From Bifidobacterium actinocoloniiforme DSM 22766 (GTDB taxonomy: Bacteria; Actinomycetota; Actinomycetes; Actinomycetales; Bifidobacteriaceae), in contig NZ_CP011786.1 in the NCBI RefSeq assembly GCF_001263395.1, forward strand, positions 1,364,001 through 1,428,000: a stretch of DNA of 64,000 bases, read 5' to 3'. Within the stretch, counting starts at the first letter, position 1; each line of letters starts with the position of its first letter. A program made the translations under genes and the position numbers. The notes under the pieces were generated by a model, which was not told the DNA's origin, did not search any database, and saw only the letters and a program-made list of their open reading frames with translations. Of the stretch, positions 11,078 through 20,500 are shown in pieces.

Positions 11078-12043
11078 GTGAACGATTCGCATAAGCAAGG
11101 AGAGCCAGGTCTGACCGCTAGTAGCGACAGCGCCTCCTTCCCGCTCAGCAGCCCCGATACCGGAACCGAAAGCGGCCTGTTAGGGGCCGCCGATATCCGG
11201 CGCTTGGCCGCGGCCGCCGACGTGAGCCCAACCAAAAAACTTGGGCAGAACTTCGTGACCGACCCAGGGACCGTGCGCCGCATCGTGCGCGAAGCCAGGG
11301 TGGGCGCTGGCTCACGGGTGGTGGAAGTGGGCCCTGGCCTGGGCTCGCTCACCCTGGGGCTGCTCGAAACCGGCGCGCGCGTGTCCGCCGTCGAGATTGA
11401 CCCCCGCCTGGCGACCCAGCTGCCAAATACCATTCAATCGTATATGCCGCAAGCCTTGGACCGGTTCGATGTGAGAACGCGCGACGCCCTCACCCTGAGC
11501 CGGGAGACAGCGCCGGACCTGGCCCAGGCGCCCGAGCTCACCTTGGTCTCGAACTTGCCCTACAACGTGGCCACACCCATTATCCTGACCTTGCTGGAGC
11601 GCTTCGACAACCTCACCGGATTCTTGGTCATGGTGCAGAAGGAGGTCGCCGACCGGCTGACCGCTCAGCCCGGGAGCAAGACCTACGGGGCGCCCTCGGT
11701 CAAGCTGGCCTGGTACGGCCAGGCACGCCCCGCCGGACGGATTGGGCGCGCGGTCTTTTGGCCGGCCCCGAACGTGGACTCGGCCCTCGTGTCCTTCAAC
11801 AGAACCGAGGGGCGCGAGCGCGGTCCCGAACACGCCCCAGACGAACGGGCGCGGGTGTTCTCCCTCATCGACGCCGCCTTCGCCCAGCGGCGCAAGACCC
11901 TACGCGCAGCCTTGTCCGGACGCGTGGATCCGTCCGCTTTCAACGCTGCGGGCATCGACCCCAAGCGCCGGGGGGAGACCCTGCTCGTGGACGAATTCGC
12001 CCGTCTGGCGGCCGCTGATCCCAGGGACGGCGAACTCCCATAA
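11078..12043 (+). CDS. rsmA: 16S rRNA dimethyladenosine transferase KsgA
   Basis: SAM-dependent enzyme that dimethylates the two adjacent adenines in the 3'-terminal hairpin of 16S rRNA (A1518/A1519 in E. coli numbering). Visible motifs are KKLGQNFVTD, the SAM loop VVEVGPGLGSLTLGLLE, acidic VEIDPRL, and the catalytic NLPYNVATP. The C-terminal helical domain is complete (about 321 aa). The start is uncertain: TTG 11063 overlaps the preceding gene, GTG 11078 has no good ribosome-binding site, and the only strong site (AAGGAG at about 11097) precedes a CTG at 11111. GTG 11078 is given as a compromise. Translation may be coupled to the Rpf-like gene, whose stop lies just upstream. Confidence 0.92.
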   Translation: MNDSHKQGEPGLTASSDSASFPLSSPDTGTESGLLGAADIRRLAAAADVSPTKKLGQNFVTDPGTVRRIVREARVGAGSRVVEVGPGLGSLTLGLLETGARVSAVEIDPRLATQLPNTIQSYMPQALDRFDVRTRDALTLSRETAPDLAQAPELTLVSNLPYNVATPIILTLLERFDNLTGFLVMVQKEVADRLTAQPGSKTYGAPSVKLAWYGQARPAGRIGRAVFWPAPNVDSALVSFNRTEGRERGPEHAPDERARVFSLIDAAFAQRRKTLRAALSGRVDPSAFNAAGIDPKRRGETLLVDEFARLAAADPRDGELP

Positions 12044-12123
12044 CACCGCCCCGCCCGCGCCGCGCCAGCGTCAGCCGGACGGGATAGAGTATTGAGGCAG
12101 TCACCGTTCAGAGGGGTTCAACC

Positions 12124-12732
12124 ATGACGTTTCCCGATCCAGCGGATGAGCGAGAGGCTCGCCGCCAGTTCGTCCGCCGCCGCCAAAAGATGGTCTTCAC
12201 AATCGCGGTATCGGCCCTGGCCGTGGTGTTGGTCATCGCCCTGGTCGTCACCCTGGGCGCGGTCGGACGCTCCCACCGGCAGTCGGCCCAGTCCAAGCCC
12301 AATTACGGGGTGGCTGTGATTTGCCCTCCCAAGGACGCAGCCGTGCTCAACCATCCGACCGTGCGCGTGCGCGTGCTCAATGGCACCAACAAGACCGGGT
12401 TGGGAAGCGCCGTCTTGCGGGCCCTTCGCAACCGCGGTTTCAACATGCAAGGTCTAGCGGACTTCCCGACCAAAACCGAGCTGGCCCGCACCGAGATCCG
12501 CTTCGGCGCCAATGGCGTGGCCCAGGGCTACACGGTGGCAGGCCTCTTCAACGATGCGATCATGCGCATGGACGACCGGCAGGATGACCTGGTCGACGTG
12601 GTGATCGGCGCCACCTTCAACGACTTGGCCAAGGAGAAAGAGACCCCGGCCGTAGGCAAGCCGATCGAGGCGATCCGGGGCTGCCAATCGGACATCAAGG
12701 ACCTCGGCACCCTGCCCAAGTTCAAGCAGTAA
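12124..12732 (+). CDS. LytR C-terminal domain membrane protein
   Basis: A 202-residue protein with a charged N-terminus, one membrane helix at about 23-46 and an extracytoplasmic LytR_C domain. The domain hallmark is VRVLNGTNKTGLGSAVL at about 80-96. This domain occurs at the end of LCP (LytR-CpsA-Psr) ligases and alone in small actinobacterial proteins. No LCP catalytic domain is present, so it is not itself a ligase. AGAGGGG is placed well for the ATG at 12124. A strong terminator follows. The exact function of these stand-alone forms is not known; a role in wall-polymer attachment is inferred. Confidence 0.82.
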   Translation: MTFPDPADEREARRQFVRRRQKMVFTIAVSALAVVLVIALVVTLGAVGRSHRQSAQSKPNYGVAVICPPKDAAVLNHPTVRVRVLNGTNKTGLGSAVLRALRNRGFNMQGLADFPTKTELARTEIRFGANGVAQGYTVAGLFNDAIMRMDDRQDDLVDVVIGATFNDLAKEKETPAVGKPIEAIRGCQSDIKDLGTLPKFKQ

Positions 12733-12775
12733 CACTCAGAGCGGGAATGCCGGTAATACAGGCATAGATAAGCAA

Positions 12776-12822
12776 GCGGGGGAGCGGCGAACCACTCGGA
12801 TTCGCCGCTCCCCCGCCGTTTC
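12776..12822. terminator. Bidirectional terminator
   Basis: A perfect 16-bp stem (12776-12791 with 12801-12816) and a nine-base loop are followed on the plus strand by CGTTTCGT. On the minus strand the stem is followed by TTGCTTATCT. It lies between the convergent LytR_C and pcnB genes and can serve both. Confidence 0.85.
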
Positions 12823-12839
12823 GTACGCCCCTGGCTCGC

Positions 12840-14294
12840 TTAGGGGCGGCGCGCAGACCGTCGGGCCGACCGCCTCTGATCCTCGGGCAGGGCGTCCCAC
12901 CAGGCCTTGAGCTCTGCCTCGGCGCTGGCCGGGTCGACCGGGCCGTGGTCCAAACGGTAGTTCAGCATGTGCCGGTAAGCCTTGCCCACCAGAGGCCCAG
13001 GTTCCAGGCCAAGGATCGCCATTATCTGCTGGCCGTCCAAGTCAGGGCGGATGGCGTCCAGGTTCTCCTTCTTTTTCAACTGCCGAACGCGGTCCTCCAG
13101 CTCGTCCATGGCGGCGGAGAACACCTGGGCTTTGCGCTTGTTGCGCGTGGTAGCGTCAGCCCGGGTCAAGCGGTTGAGCCGCTCATACAGGGGGCCGGTC
13201 TCCTTGGCGTACCGGCGCACAGCCGCATCCGTCCAGCGCTCATCCACATACCCATGAAAGCGTAGGTGCATGGCGATCAGGTCGCACACGTCGTCGATGA
13301 GCCGCTTGTCGAAGCGCAACGCCTTGAGGCGTTTGCGGGCCAGTTTGGCGCCCACCGCGTCGTGGTGGTGGAAGCTGACCTTGCCACCGGGCTCGAAGCG
13401 GCGGGTGGCGGGCTTCCCGATGTCGTGCAGGAGGGCGGCCATGCGCAGGGTCAGGTCGGGAGCGGGCACCGGTCCATCCGGGCCGGTCTCAAGCGCGATG
13501 GCCCGGTCCAGGACCATCAGCGTATGCTCGTAGACATCCTTGTGTCGGTGGTGTTCGTCTATCTCCAACTGGAGGGCGGGCAGCTCAGGCAGCACCTGGT
13601 CAGCCAGCCCTGAATCCACCAGGGCCTCGACGCCATCGGAGGCATGCTCGCTGAGCAGGAGCTTGGTCAACTCGTCGCGCACCCTCTCGGCCGAGACGAT
13701 GCTGATCCGGTCTGTCATGTCGCTCAACGCTTCGGCGGTCTCCGGGGCTATGCGGAAGCCCAGCTGGGCGACGAAGCGGACGGCACGCATCATCCGCAGG
13801 GGGTCATCATCGAAGGACTGCCGGGGGTCCACTGGCGTGCGCAGGACCCGTTTGGACAGGTCGGAAGCCCCGCCGAAGGGATCCACGAACTCCAGGTCGG
13901 GCACCCGCAGGGCCATCGCGTTGACTGTGAAGTCCCGCCGTGACAGGTCGCCTTCCAAGCTGTCTCCGTAGTCCACGTCCGGCTTGCGAGAGTCCGGCTC
14001 GTACCGGTCGGACCGGTAGGTGGTGACCTCCACCTTCACCTCGGTCCCGTCCGGCCGCCGACGCATGGCGCCTAGGGTGCCGAACTTGCGGCCCATATCC
14101 CAAAAACCCTGCCCCCACCGGCGCAGGATGGGCTCGAAGCGCTCAGGCTTGGCCGAAGTGCAGAAATCCAAATCGTGGGAGGGGCGGCGCAGGAGGAGGT
14201 CGCGCACAGGGCCGCCTACCAAGGCCAGCTCGAAGCCCTCCTGGGCGAACAAGCGCCCCAGCTCCAGCGCCTCAGGCCAAACTTCAAAGTCCAC
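12840..14294 (-). CDS. CCA tRNA nucleotidyltransferase
   Basis: Class II nucleotidyltransferase that adds or repairs the 3' CCA of tRNAs; the tRNA-Thr gene in this window does not encode CCA, so such an enzyme is needed. Motifs are LVGGPVRDLLLRRPSHDLDF with the metal-binding DxD, the RRDFTVNAMA motif, RRADDDPLR-like FDDDPLRMMRAVRF, and a C-terminal HD domain (LLHDIGKPATR, then HHHDAVGAKLA). The full length (about 484 aa) is normal for actinobacterial PcnB-like forms with an HD domain. Two in-frame GTG codons lie at 14300 and 14294; the second has the better spacing from GGAAAGGG. The HD domain may act on 2',3'-cyclic phosphates; that is family knowledge, not visible here. Confidence 0.92.
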   Translation of the reverse strand: MDFEVWPEALELGRLFAQEGFELALVGGPVRDLLLRRPSHDLDFCTSAKPERFEPILRRWGQGFWDMGRKFGTLGAMRRRPDGTEVKVEVTTYRSDRYEPDSRKPDVDYGDSLEGDLSRRDFTVNAMALRVPDLEFVDPFGGASDLSKRVLRTPVDPRQSFDDDPLRMMRAVRFVAQLGFRIAPETAEALSDMTDRISIVSAERVRDELTKLLLSEHASDGVEALVDSGLADQVLPELPALQLEIDEHHRHKDVYEHTLMVLDRAIALETGPDGPVPAPDLTLRMAALLHDIGKPATRRFEPGGKVSFHHHDAVGAKLARKRLKALRFDKRLIDDVCDLIAMHLRFHGYVDERWTDAAVRRYAKETGPLYERLNRLTRADATTRNKRKAQVFSAAMDELEDRVRQLKKKENLDAIRPDLDGQQIMAILGLEPGPLVGKAYRHMLNYRLDHGPVDPASAEAELKAWWDALPEDQRRSARRSARRP

Positions 14295-14321
14295 AATCAC
14301 CCTTTCCGCGTATACTTGTCA

Positions 14322-14342
14322 TCACGCCCGTCGCAGCGGCGT
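14322..14342. repeat. Short hairpin in the pcnB-Nudix divergent spacer
   Basis: CACGCC and GGCGTG form a 6-bp stem around CGTCGCAGC in the 116-base spacer between divergent genes. It may be a regulatory site. Clear promoters could not be assigned here. Confidence 0.3.
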
Positions 14343-14410
14343 GAGCAGTGTATGCGCCTACCAGCTTACCGTCACCCCACCTGCACAATAGCTTACGTAA
14401 AGTGGAAGTT

Positions 14411-15226
14411 ATGACTACGCCTACCGATTTTGCGCGCATGCTGTCGCGCCACGCCAAAGATCGGGGCGACCATGCCAAAAAAGGCCAGGGACCCAAGGAA
14501 TCCCCACGGCTATTCCATACTTTGAGCGACGATTTGGATCCGGACCTGGGTCGGATGGTGGAGCGGCTGAGCCGGGGCCAGGAACTGGGGGACGGCGAGC
14601 TGGACCTTGATGCATCCGCTGCCGAGGCCGACGAGACGGACGGAACCTCGAACGGACGGCTGATCTCCGTTTCCATCCGCGAGCACAGCAGCGAAAGGGA
14701 CGACAGCGACGCGCCCACGCCCGCGATCATGCCGCGTCACCGCCAGGAGACAGGCCGCGCCTCATTCGCCTCCTTGCAGACCCAAGACCTGCCAGTGGTG
14801 CGCGAGTACTCGGCCGGTGGGCTCATCTTCGACAAGGACAACAGGGTGGCCATCATCGCCAGGCACTCGCGCTCCGGTCACATGGAGTGGTGCCTGCCCA
14901 AAGGGCACATCGAGAAGGGCGAGAGCCCGGAGCAGACCGCCGTACGCGAGGTGCACGAGGAAACAGGCATCCTGGGGCGGGTGGTCGATTCAATCGCCAC
15001 TATCGACTACTGGTTCACCGGCAGCAACCATCGGGTCCACAAACTGGTCCATCATTTCGTCCTGGAACAGACTGGGGGCTGGCTGACCGTGGAAGGCGAC
15101 CCCGACCACGAGGCCGAGGACGCCACCTGGGTGGACTTCGACGACTTGACCGACGTCCTCTCCTACCCGAACGAGCGCAAAATCGCCTGGCTCTACGCCA
15201 AGAAAATCAAGAGGCCTCATGACTGA
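14411..15226 (+). CDS. Nudix hydrolase
   Basis: MutT-like protein of 271 aa. The first ~130 residues are polar and acidic without a recognisable fold. The Nudix domain follows from REYSAGGLIF onwards. Its Nudix box is exact: G-x5-E-x7-R-E-V-x-E-E-x-G-I, starting with GHIEKGESPEQ. The conserved place in actinobacteria, after pcnB and before the DUF6049 and MurJ genes, suggests a link to wall or tRNA metabolism, but the substrate is unknown. ATG 14411 is preferred over an upstream ATG at 14348 that would read through the likely promoter. The ribosome-binding site is weak. The gene overlaps the next one by eight bases. Confidence 0.9.
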   Translation: MTTPTDFARMLSRHAKDRGDHAKKGQGPKESPRLFHTLSDDLDPDLGRMVERLSRGQELGDGELDLDASAAEADETDGTSNGRLISVSIREHSSERDDSDAPTPAIMPRHRQETGRASFASLQTQDLPVVREYSAGGLIFDKDNRVAIIARHSRSGHMEWCLPKGHIEKGESPEQTAVREVHEETGILGRVVDSIATIDYWFTGSNHRVHKLVHHFVLEQTGGWLTVEGDPDHEAEDATWVDFDDLTDVLSYPNERKIAWLYAKKIKRPHD

Positions 15227-17591
15227 GAGCCAGCACCGTGGGAGTTCCGTCACCCCCCAGGACCGCCGCGCCCCCGCACCGGGAGCAGACCGGCGGCGAC
15301 CCAGCGCACCCCTAGGCGCGTTGACCACATCAATCCGCGCCCTGCTGGCGTTCCTTTTGGTCTGCGCCAGCATCCTGCTGCCAGCGCCCGCGGCCCTGGC
15401 GAACCCAGGCGAGGAGATTCAAGCGGCGGGCGAACAGCGCAAGACCGAAGAGCGCGAGGATGAGACCAAAACCAAGCTGGCCATCCGGTCCTCCACGCCA
15501 ATGATCTCGTCCACGTCCGGCTACGCGGCGCGGGTGGCCGTGACCAACACCTCGAGCGCCCCCCTTGATGCGGGCAGCCTAAGCGCCTCCACCAACAGCC
15601 TGTATACCTTCAGCTCCAGAATCGACATGCAGGGTTGGGCCGAAGGAGGCTCCCGGATCCCCACGCCCAACCAGCTTGCCGCCCAGCCCGTCGGCGTCAT
15701 CCAGCCAGGGCAAAGCGTGGAGGTCACCCTTTCCGCCCCCGCCGACGACGGATCGATCAAAGCCATGGCCACTTGGGGGCCGAAACCCCTGTTGCTGACA
15801 TACCAGAGCGGGCAGGCGGGCGGCTCCGGCAAGCAGGTGCGCGCAGCGATCAGTTCCTTCCTGACCCGCTCGCAAGACGGCTTGACCACCGCCCAGACCC
15901 CGCCGATGACGGTGAGCATGCTTATGCCGCTGACGACGACCGGCTGGACCAGCGACCAAGGCGCGGTCAAGCGCCTGATGACCGGTGAGCGCCAAGAGGA
16001 TCAGGACAGCCAGGGCAGCAAGCACAGCGACGGCCAAGCCGGTCGCGGTGAAGGATCGCGTGAGCAGACCGATCCCAGCCAAATCCTAAGCCTCAATCAG
16101 GAGGCCCAGAAGGTGCAGAACAGCCAGATGCAACTCGTCAGCCACCATCCCAATCTCAATGTGGTGGCCGACCCCACCTACCTGGCCGCGTTCGAGAACT
16201 CGCCCAAGGTGGATGCCGTCATGCAGCCCGCCGCATTCGACCTGACCGCATACTCCAGCCAAGACGCCGCCCACTACGCTTCCGCCGGCGTCCAACCCAC
16301 CGTGTGGAGCGCCGACCAAACCGGCAAGGACCTGCAAGCGGCCCTGGGCGCATCCTCGAAGACCATCCCAACCTACGCTTGGCAAGGGCGGAGGTCCTGG
16401 TCCATGGACTCATTGACCCAGGCCCGTCAGCAGGGATACCAGACCGTCGTGGCCCCCCTGGGCTTGGACGCGGGCTCCGGCTCCTCGGCCCACACCGGCA
16501 AGTACACGGTACCTACAGCCGCCGGCGAGGTCACGGTGCTGTCGGCCCAGCAGGAGTTGAGCGACCTGGCGCAAGGGCAACCCACCTCCACCAGAGCGGC
16601 GGGCGAGCAGACGCCGGCCGGGCAGACCGCCCGATTCATGGCCCAATCCGCCTTCTACCAGATGGAACAGCCTTACTCCGAGCGGCCCCTGCTGGTCTGC
16701 TTCGGGACCGACCAAGACGCCGAAGCCACGTCGGCGCTGATGGACGCGGCGGAGAAAGCCCCTTGGCTGAAGCTGAGCGGACTTGACGCGCTCAATCAGG
16801 CCCAGGCCTACCAGGGCGGGGAAGCCGCCAAACAGACCGTGGCCCAGGCGAATCAGGCCAACGGCGGCCAGAGCAAGGACAACGGACTGTCCGGCACGCT
16901 GGACTCCCTGACCGCCAGTCGGCAGGACATCTCCCGATTCGGCGAGTCCATCCTAGCCACCCCCAGCCAAGCCCAATCCACTCCCTCGGCCTCCAGCCGG
17001 TCCGACGCCCAAGCCCTGGCCCGGCAAGACGCGGCCAACGCGGCCCATCGCTCCGATGACCCCCGACGCTGGCTCAACGAGGTGAGCGAGGCCCACGACA
17101 CCCTGGCTCTGCACACCCTGGCCTGCACCAACCAAGCTGCAAGCCTGGCCGACTCGGCGCGCGCCCTAGCCGACCAACTTCTCGGCGGCATACAAATAAG
17201 GCCTTCCGAGTCCATCACCGTGGTCTCCGAGACCGCGACGATGCCGGTCACCGTCTCCAACTCGCACCCTTATCCGGTGGCCGCCCGGGTCAGCGCTAAG
17301 ACCGATTCGATGGAGATCGCCACCACGCGCACCGCAGACACGGTCATCCCCGCCAATTCCGAAGCCCAAGTGACCTTCACCATCCGCGTGGCCACCGCCG
17401 GCCAAGCCACCGCTGAAATCTCCCTGGTGGACCGGCAGGGTCGTCCCTTCGGGCAGACGCAGGCCACCCACATCAACAGCCACCTGCGTCTGAGCGACAT
17501 GTCTGGTTTAATCATCGTCGTCGCAGCCCTCTTGTTCGGCGCCTTAGGCCTGTGGCGGCAGTTCCATCGCAAGAAGGACCCGGACGAATGA
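15219..17591 (+). CDS. DUF6049-type secreted membrane-anchored protein
   Basis: A 790-residue exported protein. An N-terminal signal or membrane segment lies at about 30-60 (LLAFLLVCASILLPAPAALA). A long extracytoplasmic part rich in Gln, Ala, Ser and Thr follows. A C-terminal helix (LIIVVAALLFGALGLW) and a short basic cytoplasmic tail RQFHRKKDPDE end the protein. The region from about 640 looks like an immunoglobulin-like beta fold. The family occurs between Nudix and MurJ genes in many actinobacteria, including mycobacteria, and its function is not established. It overlaps the Nudix gene at its start and MurJ at its stop (ATGA), so the three are probably one transcript acting on peptidoglycan export. 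Confidence 0.8.
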   Translation: MTESQHRGSSVTPQDRRAPAPGADRRRPSAPLGALTTSIRALLAFLLVCASILLPAPAALANPGEEIQAAGEQRKTEEREDETKTKLAIRSSTPMISSTSGYAARVAVTNTSSAPLDAGSLSASTNSLYTFSSRIDMQGWAEGGSRIPTPNQLAAQPVGVIQPGQSVEVTLSAPADDGSIKAMATWGPKPLLLTYQSGQAGGSGKQVRAAISSFLTRSQDGLTTAQTPPMTVSMLMPLTTTGWTSDQGAVKRLMTGERQEDQDSQGSKHSDGQAGRGEGSREQTDPSQILSLNQEAQKVQNSQMQLVSHHPNLNVVADPTYLAAFENSPKVDAVMQPAAFDLTAYSSQDAAHYASAGVQPTVWSADQTGKDLQAALGASSKTIPTYAWQGRRSWSMDSLTQARQQGYQTVVAPLGLDAGSGSSAHTGKYTVPTAAGEVTVLSAQQELSDLAQGQPTSTRAAGEQTPAGQTARFMAQSAFYQMEQPYSERPLLVCFGTDQDAEATSALMDAAEKAPWLKLSGLDALNQAQAYQGGEAAKQTVAQANQANGGQSKDNGLSGTLDSLTASRQDISRFGESILATPSQAQSTPSASSRSDAQALARQDAANAAHRSDDPRRWLNEVSEAHDTLALHTLACTNQAASLADSARALADQLLGGIQIRPSESITVVSETATMPVTVSNSHPYPVAARVSAKTDSMEIATTRTADTVIPANSEAQVTFTIRVATAGQATAEISLVDRQGRPFGQTQATHINSHLRLSDMSGLIIVVAALLFGALGLWRQFHRKKDPDE

Positions 17592-20500
17592 GCCGGGCGA
17601 ACCGGGCCTCGGCCCAGAAACAGACCCATGCGCAAGCATCCTTGCCGGCCTCATCCTCGCCAGCCCCAGAGCGGCTGAGCCAGGCGGCTGAGGGCAAGGA
17701 TTCCGTAGGACGTAACTCAATCATCATGGCCTCCGGCACGGCCGCCTCGCGCGTGACCGGACAGATTCGCACCATCCTGCTGGCCGCCGCGATCGGCACC
17801 ACCGGCATCGCCGCGGACGCCTACCAAACTGGCGCCATGATCCCCCAGGTCATGTTCACCCTGATCTCAGGAGGCATCTTCAACGCGGTGCTGGTCCCGC
17901 AGATTGTGCGCACCCTGAAGGAGGAGGACGCCGAGGACCGGCTCAACAAGCTTATAACCGCGTCAATCGCCCTGCTGGCCGGTCTGACGCTCATCCTGAT
18001 GCTGGGCACTTCGGTGCTGACCTCCATCTACCTGAACTCGAAATGGAACCCAGCCCAGCGCGCCCTGGCGAACGCCTTTACGCTCTGGTGCATGCCACAG
18101 GTCTTCTTCTACGGTCTGTACACGGTCCTCGGGCAGATTCTGGCGGCTAAGGGGCGCTTTACGGCCTACGCCTGGTCCTCGGTAGCGGCGAATGCCATCT
18201 CCTGCGGCGGTTTCCTGGCCTTCATCGCCATGTTCGGCAACGCCCAGAAGCAACCGATGGACTTTTGGACGACCGAGAAAGTGGGGCTCACAGCCGGAGC
18301 TTGGACCCTGGGTGTGGCCTTCCAAGCCCTGGTCCTGTTCATCCCGCTCATCCAATCCGGCTTCACCTACCGGCCGCGCTGGGGGCTGAAGGGCATCGGC
18401 CTGCGCTCGATGGGCCCCGTGGCGGCCTGGAGCCTGGGCGTGGTGGTCATCGACCAGCTGGCGAATATCGTTAACGCCCGCATTACGAACGGTGCGCCCC
18501 TGGAAGGCGATCCCTTCGACATCGCCGGCAACGGCTCCTATCAGAACGCCTACACGCTCTACATGCTGCCCTATTCGCTGATCGCCGTCTCCGTCTCCAC
18601 CGCTATCTTCCCCCTGCTCTCACAGGCCATCGCCGAGAACCGAATCGATGACGCCCGTCAGGCTTTGAGCCGGGCCCTGCGCAATGTGGGCCTGATGATG
18701 TGTTTCTTCGGCGTGGTCATGCTGGTCATCCCAGTGCCAATCATCCGCGCGCTCCTGCCCTCGGTCAGCGTGCACGAAGCCGTCCTGATTTCCGGCCCCC
18801 TATTGGGCCTTACGGTGGGCTTGGCGGCGGTCTCGGCCTTCCTGCTCATACAGCGCACTTTCTACGCTTTCGAGGACGGCAAGCAGCCTTTCATCTTCGC
18901 GGCCATCTCAAACACGCTGCAGGTGGGCATGGTGCTGGTCGCCGTCCGCCTGGCTCCTCCCCGCTACTGGACCACTCTCGTCGGCCTCTCTTTGGCCCTG
19001 AGCAACATCGTCTCATTCCCCTTCCTAGTGCACATGCTCAAGCGCCGGTTCGAAGGATTCCTGGACGGACGACGAATCGTCGCCACCTATTGCAAGGCCC
19101 TGCTGGCCGCCATCGTGGCAGGTGGCCTGGCCCTCCTCGTGAAGACGCCGCTGACCAAGCTCGCAGGCGCCGAGGTAAGCGGGCGCCAGGGGCACATGAG
19201 TTGGGTCCAGGCGGTGTTCATCTGTCTGGTCATCAGCGTCCTGGTCGGCGCGGTCTACTTCCTGCTGCTCTGCCTGCTGCGCACCAGCGAACTGACCGAC
19301 CTTCTCAACGGCCTGACCAGACGTCTGGGCGTTGGCGAGAAAACCAACAGCAAGAGCGCTCGAACCGGTTCGATACCAGCTGTTTCCTCCCTACCCGCCG
19401 ACCCGACGGCCCAGGAGAGCGAACTGGCCGGGCAGCCCATACGCGTCATCCGGTCCTACACCCAACCCGCCATCGGCTCTGAGTTGGAAGGGGCGCTCGA
19501 GCAAATCGAGAATGTGGCCATGGCTGACGCCGGCTCCATGAATCCTCGCGTCTGGAAGCAGCCAGCCCGCATCGTCCCCAAACTCCCACCCCGCAAAACC
19601 TTGCAGCGAAAGGCCACGGAGCCCGCAACACCAACACCCGCAACACCAGCAGCCGCCCCAATCAGCCAAACGACAGGCCAGCGGGCTGGCGATCGCCAAA
19701 GCAACCTCGCAAGTGCCCCCATACCGGCCGCACCCCCCTCAGGAGCCCCCCTGGCCAAACCTACCGAACCCTCTCCTTCCTTCGCCCTCCCGTCCGAAGG
19801 CACAGCCTGGCCCCAGCCAAGCGCCCTCTCGACGCAGCCCAGCCCCGCAGCTCACGAGAATTCAGGAACCATGGAGCCTTCCACCTCAGATATCCTTCTC
19901 GACCGCTACCAGCTCAAAACCCTCCTCAAGCGCGGACCGGGCCTGAGCGTATGGCAGGCGCAAGATAAAGTCCTCGATAGGCCCTGCCAGCTCTTCCTGG
20001 TGACCGACGCCTCGGCCTTGGAGCCAGTGGGTGCCGCGGCCTCCGCCATGGCCCTGAAGCCCAACCGCCGGTTCACACCGGTCTATCAACTCCATGCGCG
20101 CGACGGCATCGCCCTGGTCGTCACTGGCCTGGACGAAGGCACCTCACTCCGAGAGTTCCTGGAGAACCAGGAGCCAGCCCAGCGCCCCAGCTTTGAAGCC
20201 ATCCGCACCATCGTTGGCGAAAGCGCTCAGGACCTGACCACCCTACGCCAGGCCGGCCTGACCAACCTGTCGCTTTCGCCTAGCCTGATTCGCCTGGCAG
20301 CGCCACGAATCTGCATCGCCGACGCATCGGTCTTCTCCATGCTCAAGCCCTGGCTACCAAGCAGAACCGAAGACGACAATGGCAGCGAAAGCTTGGCCAT
20401 CCGCCAACTTTCCGGGATCCTCTATGCCCTCTTGACCGGTTCAATCCCCAATGACAGCAGCGAATCCCTATCCTTGCAAGCGCTTCCGGCGGACGTGCCC

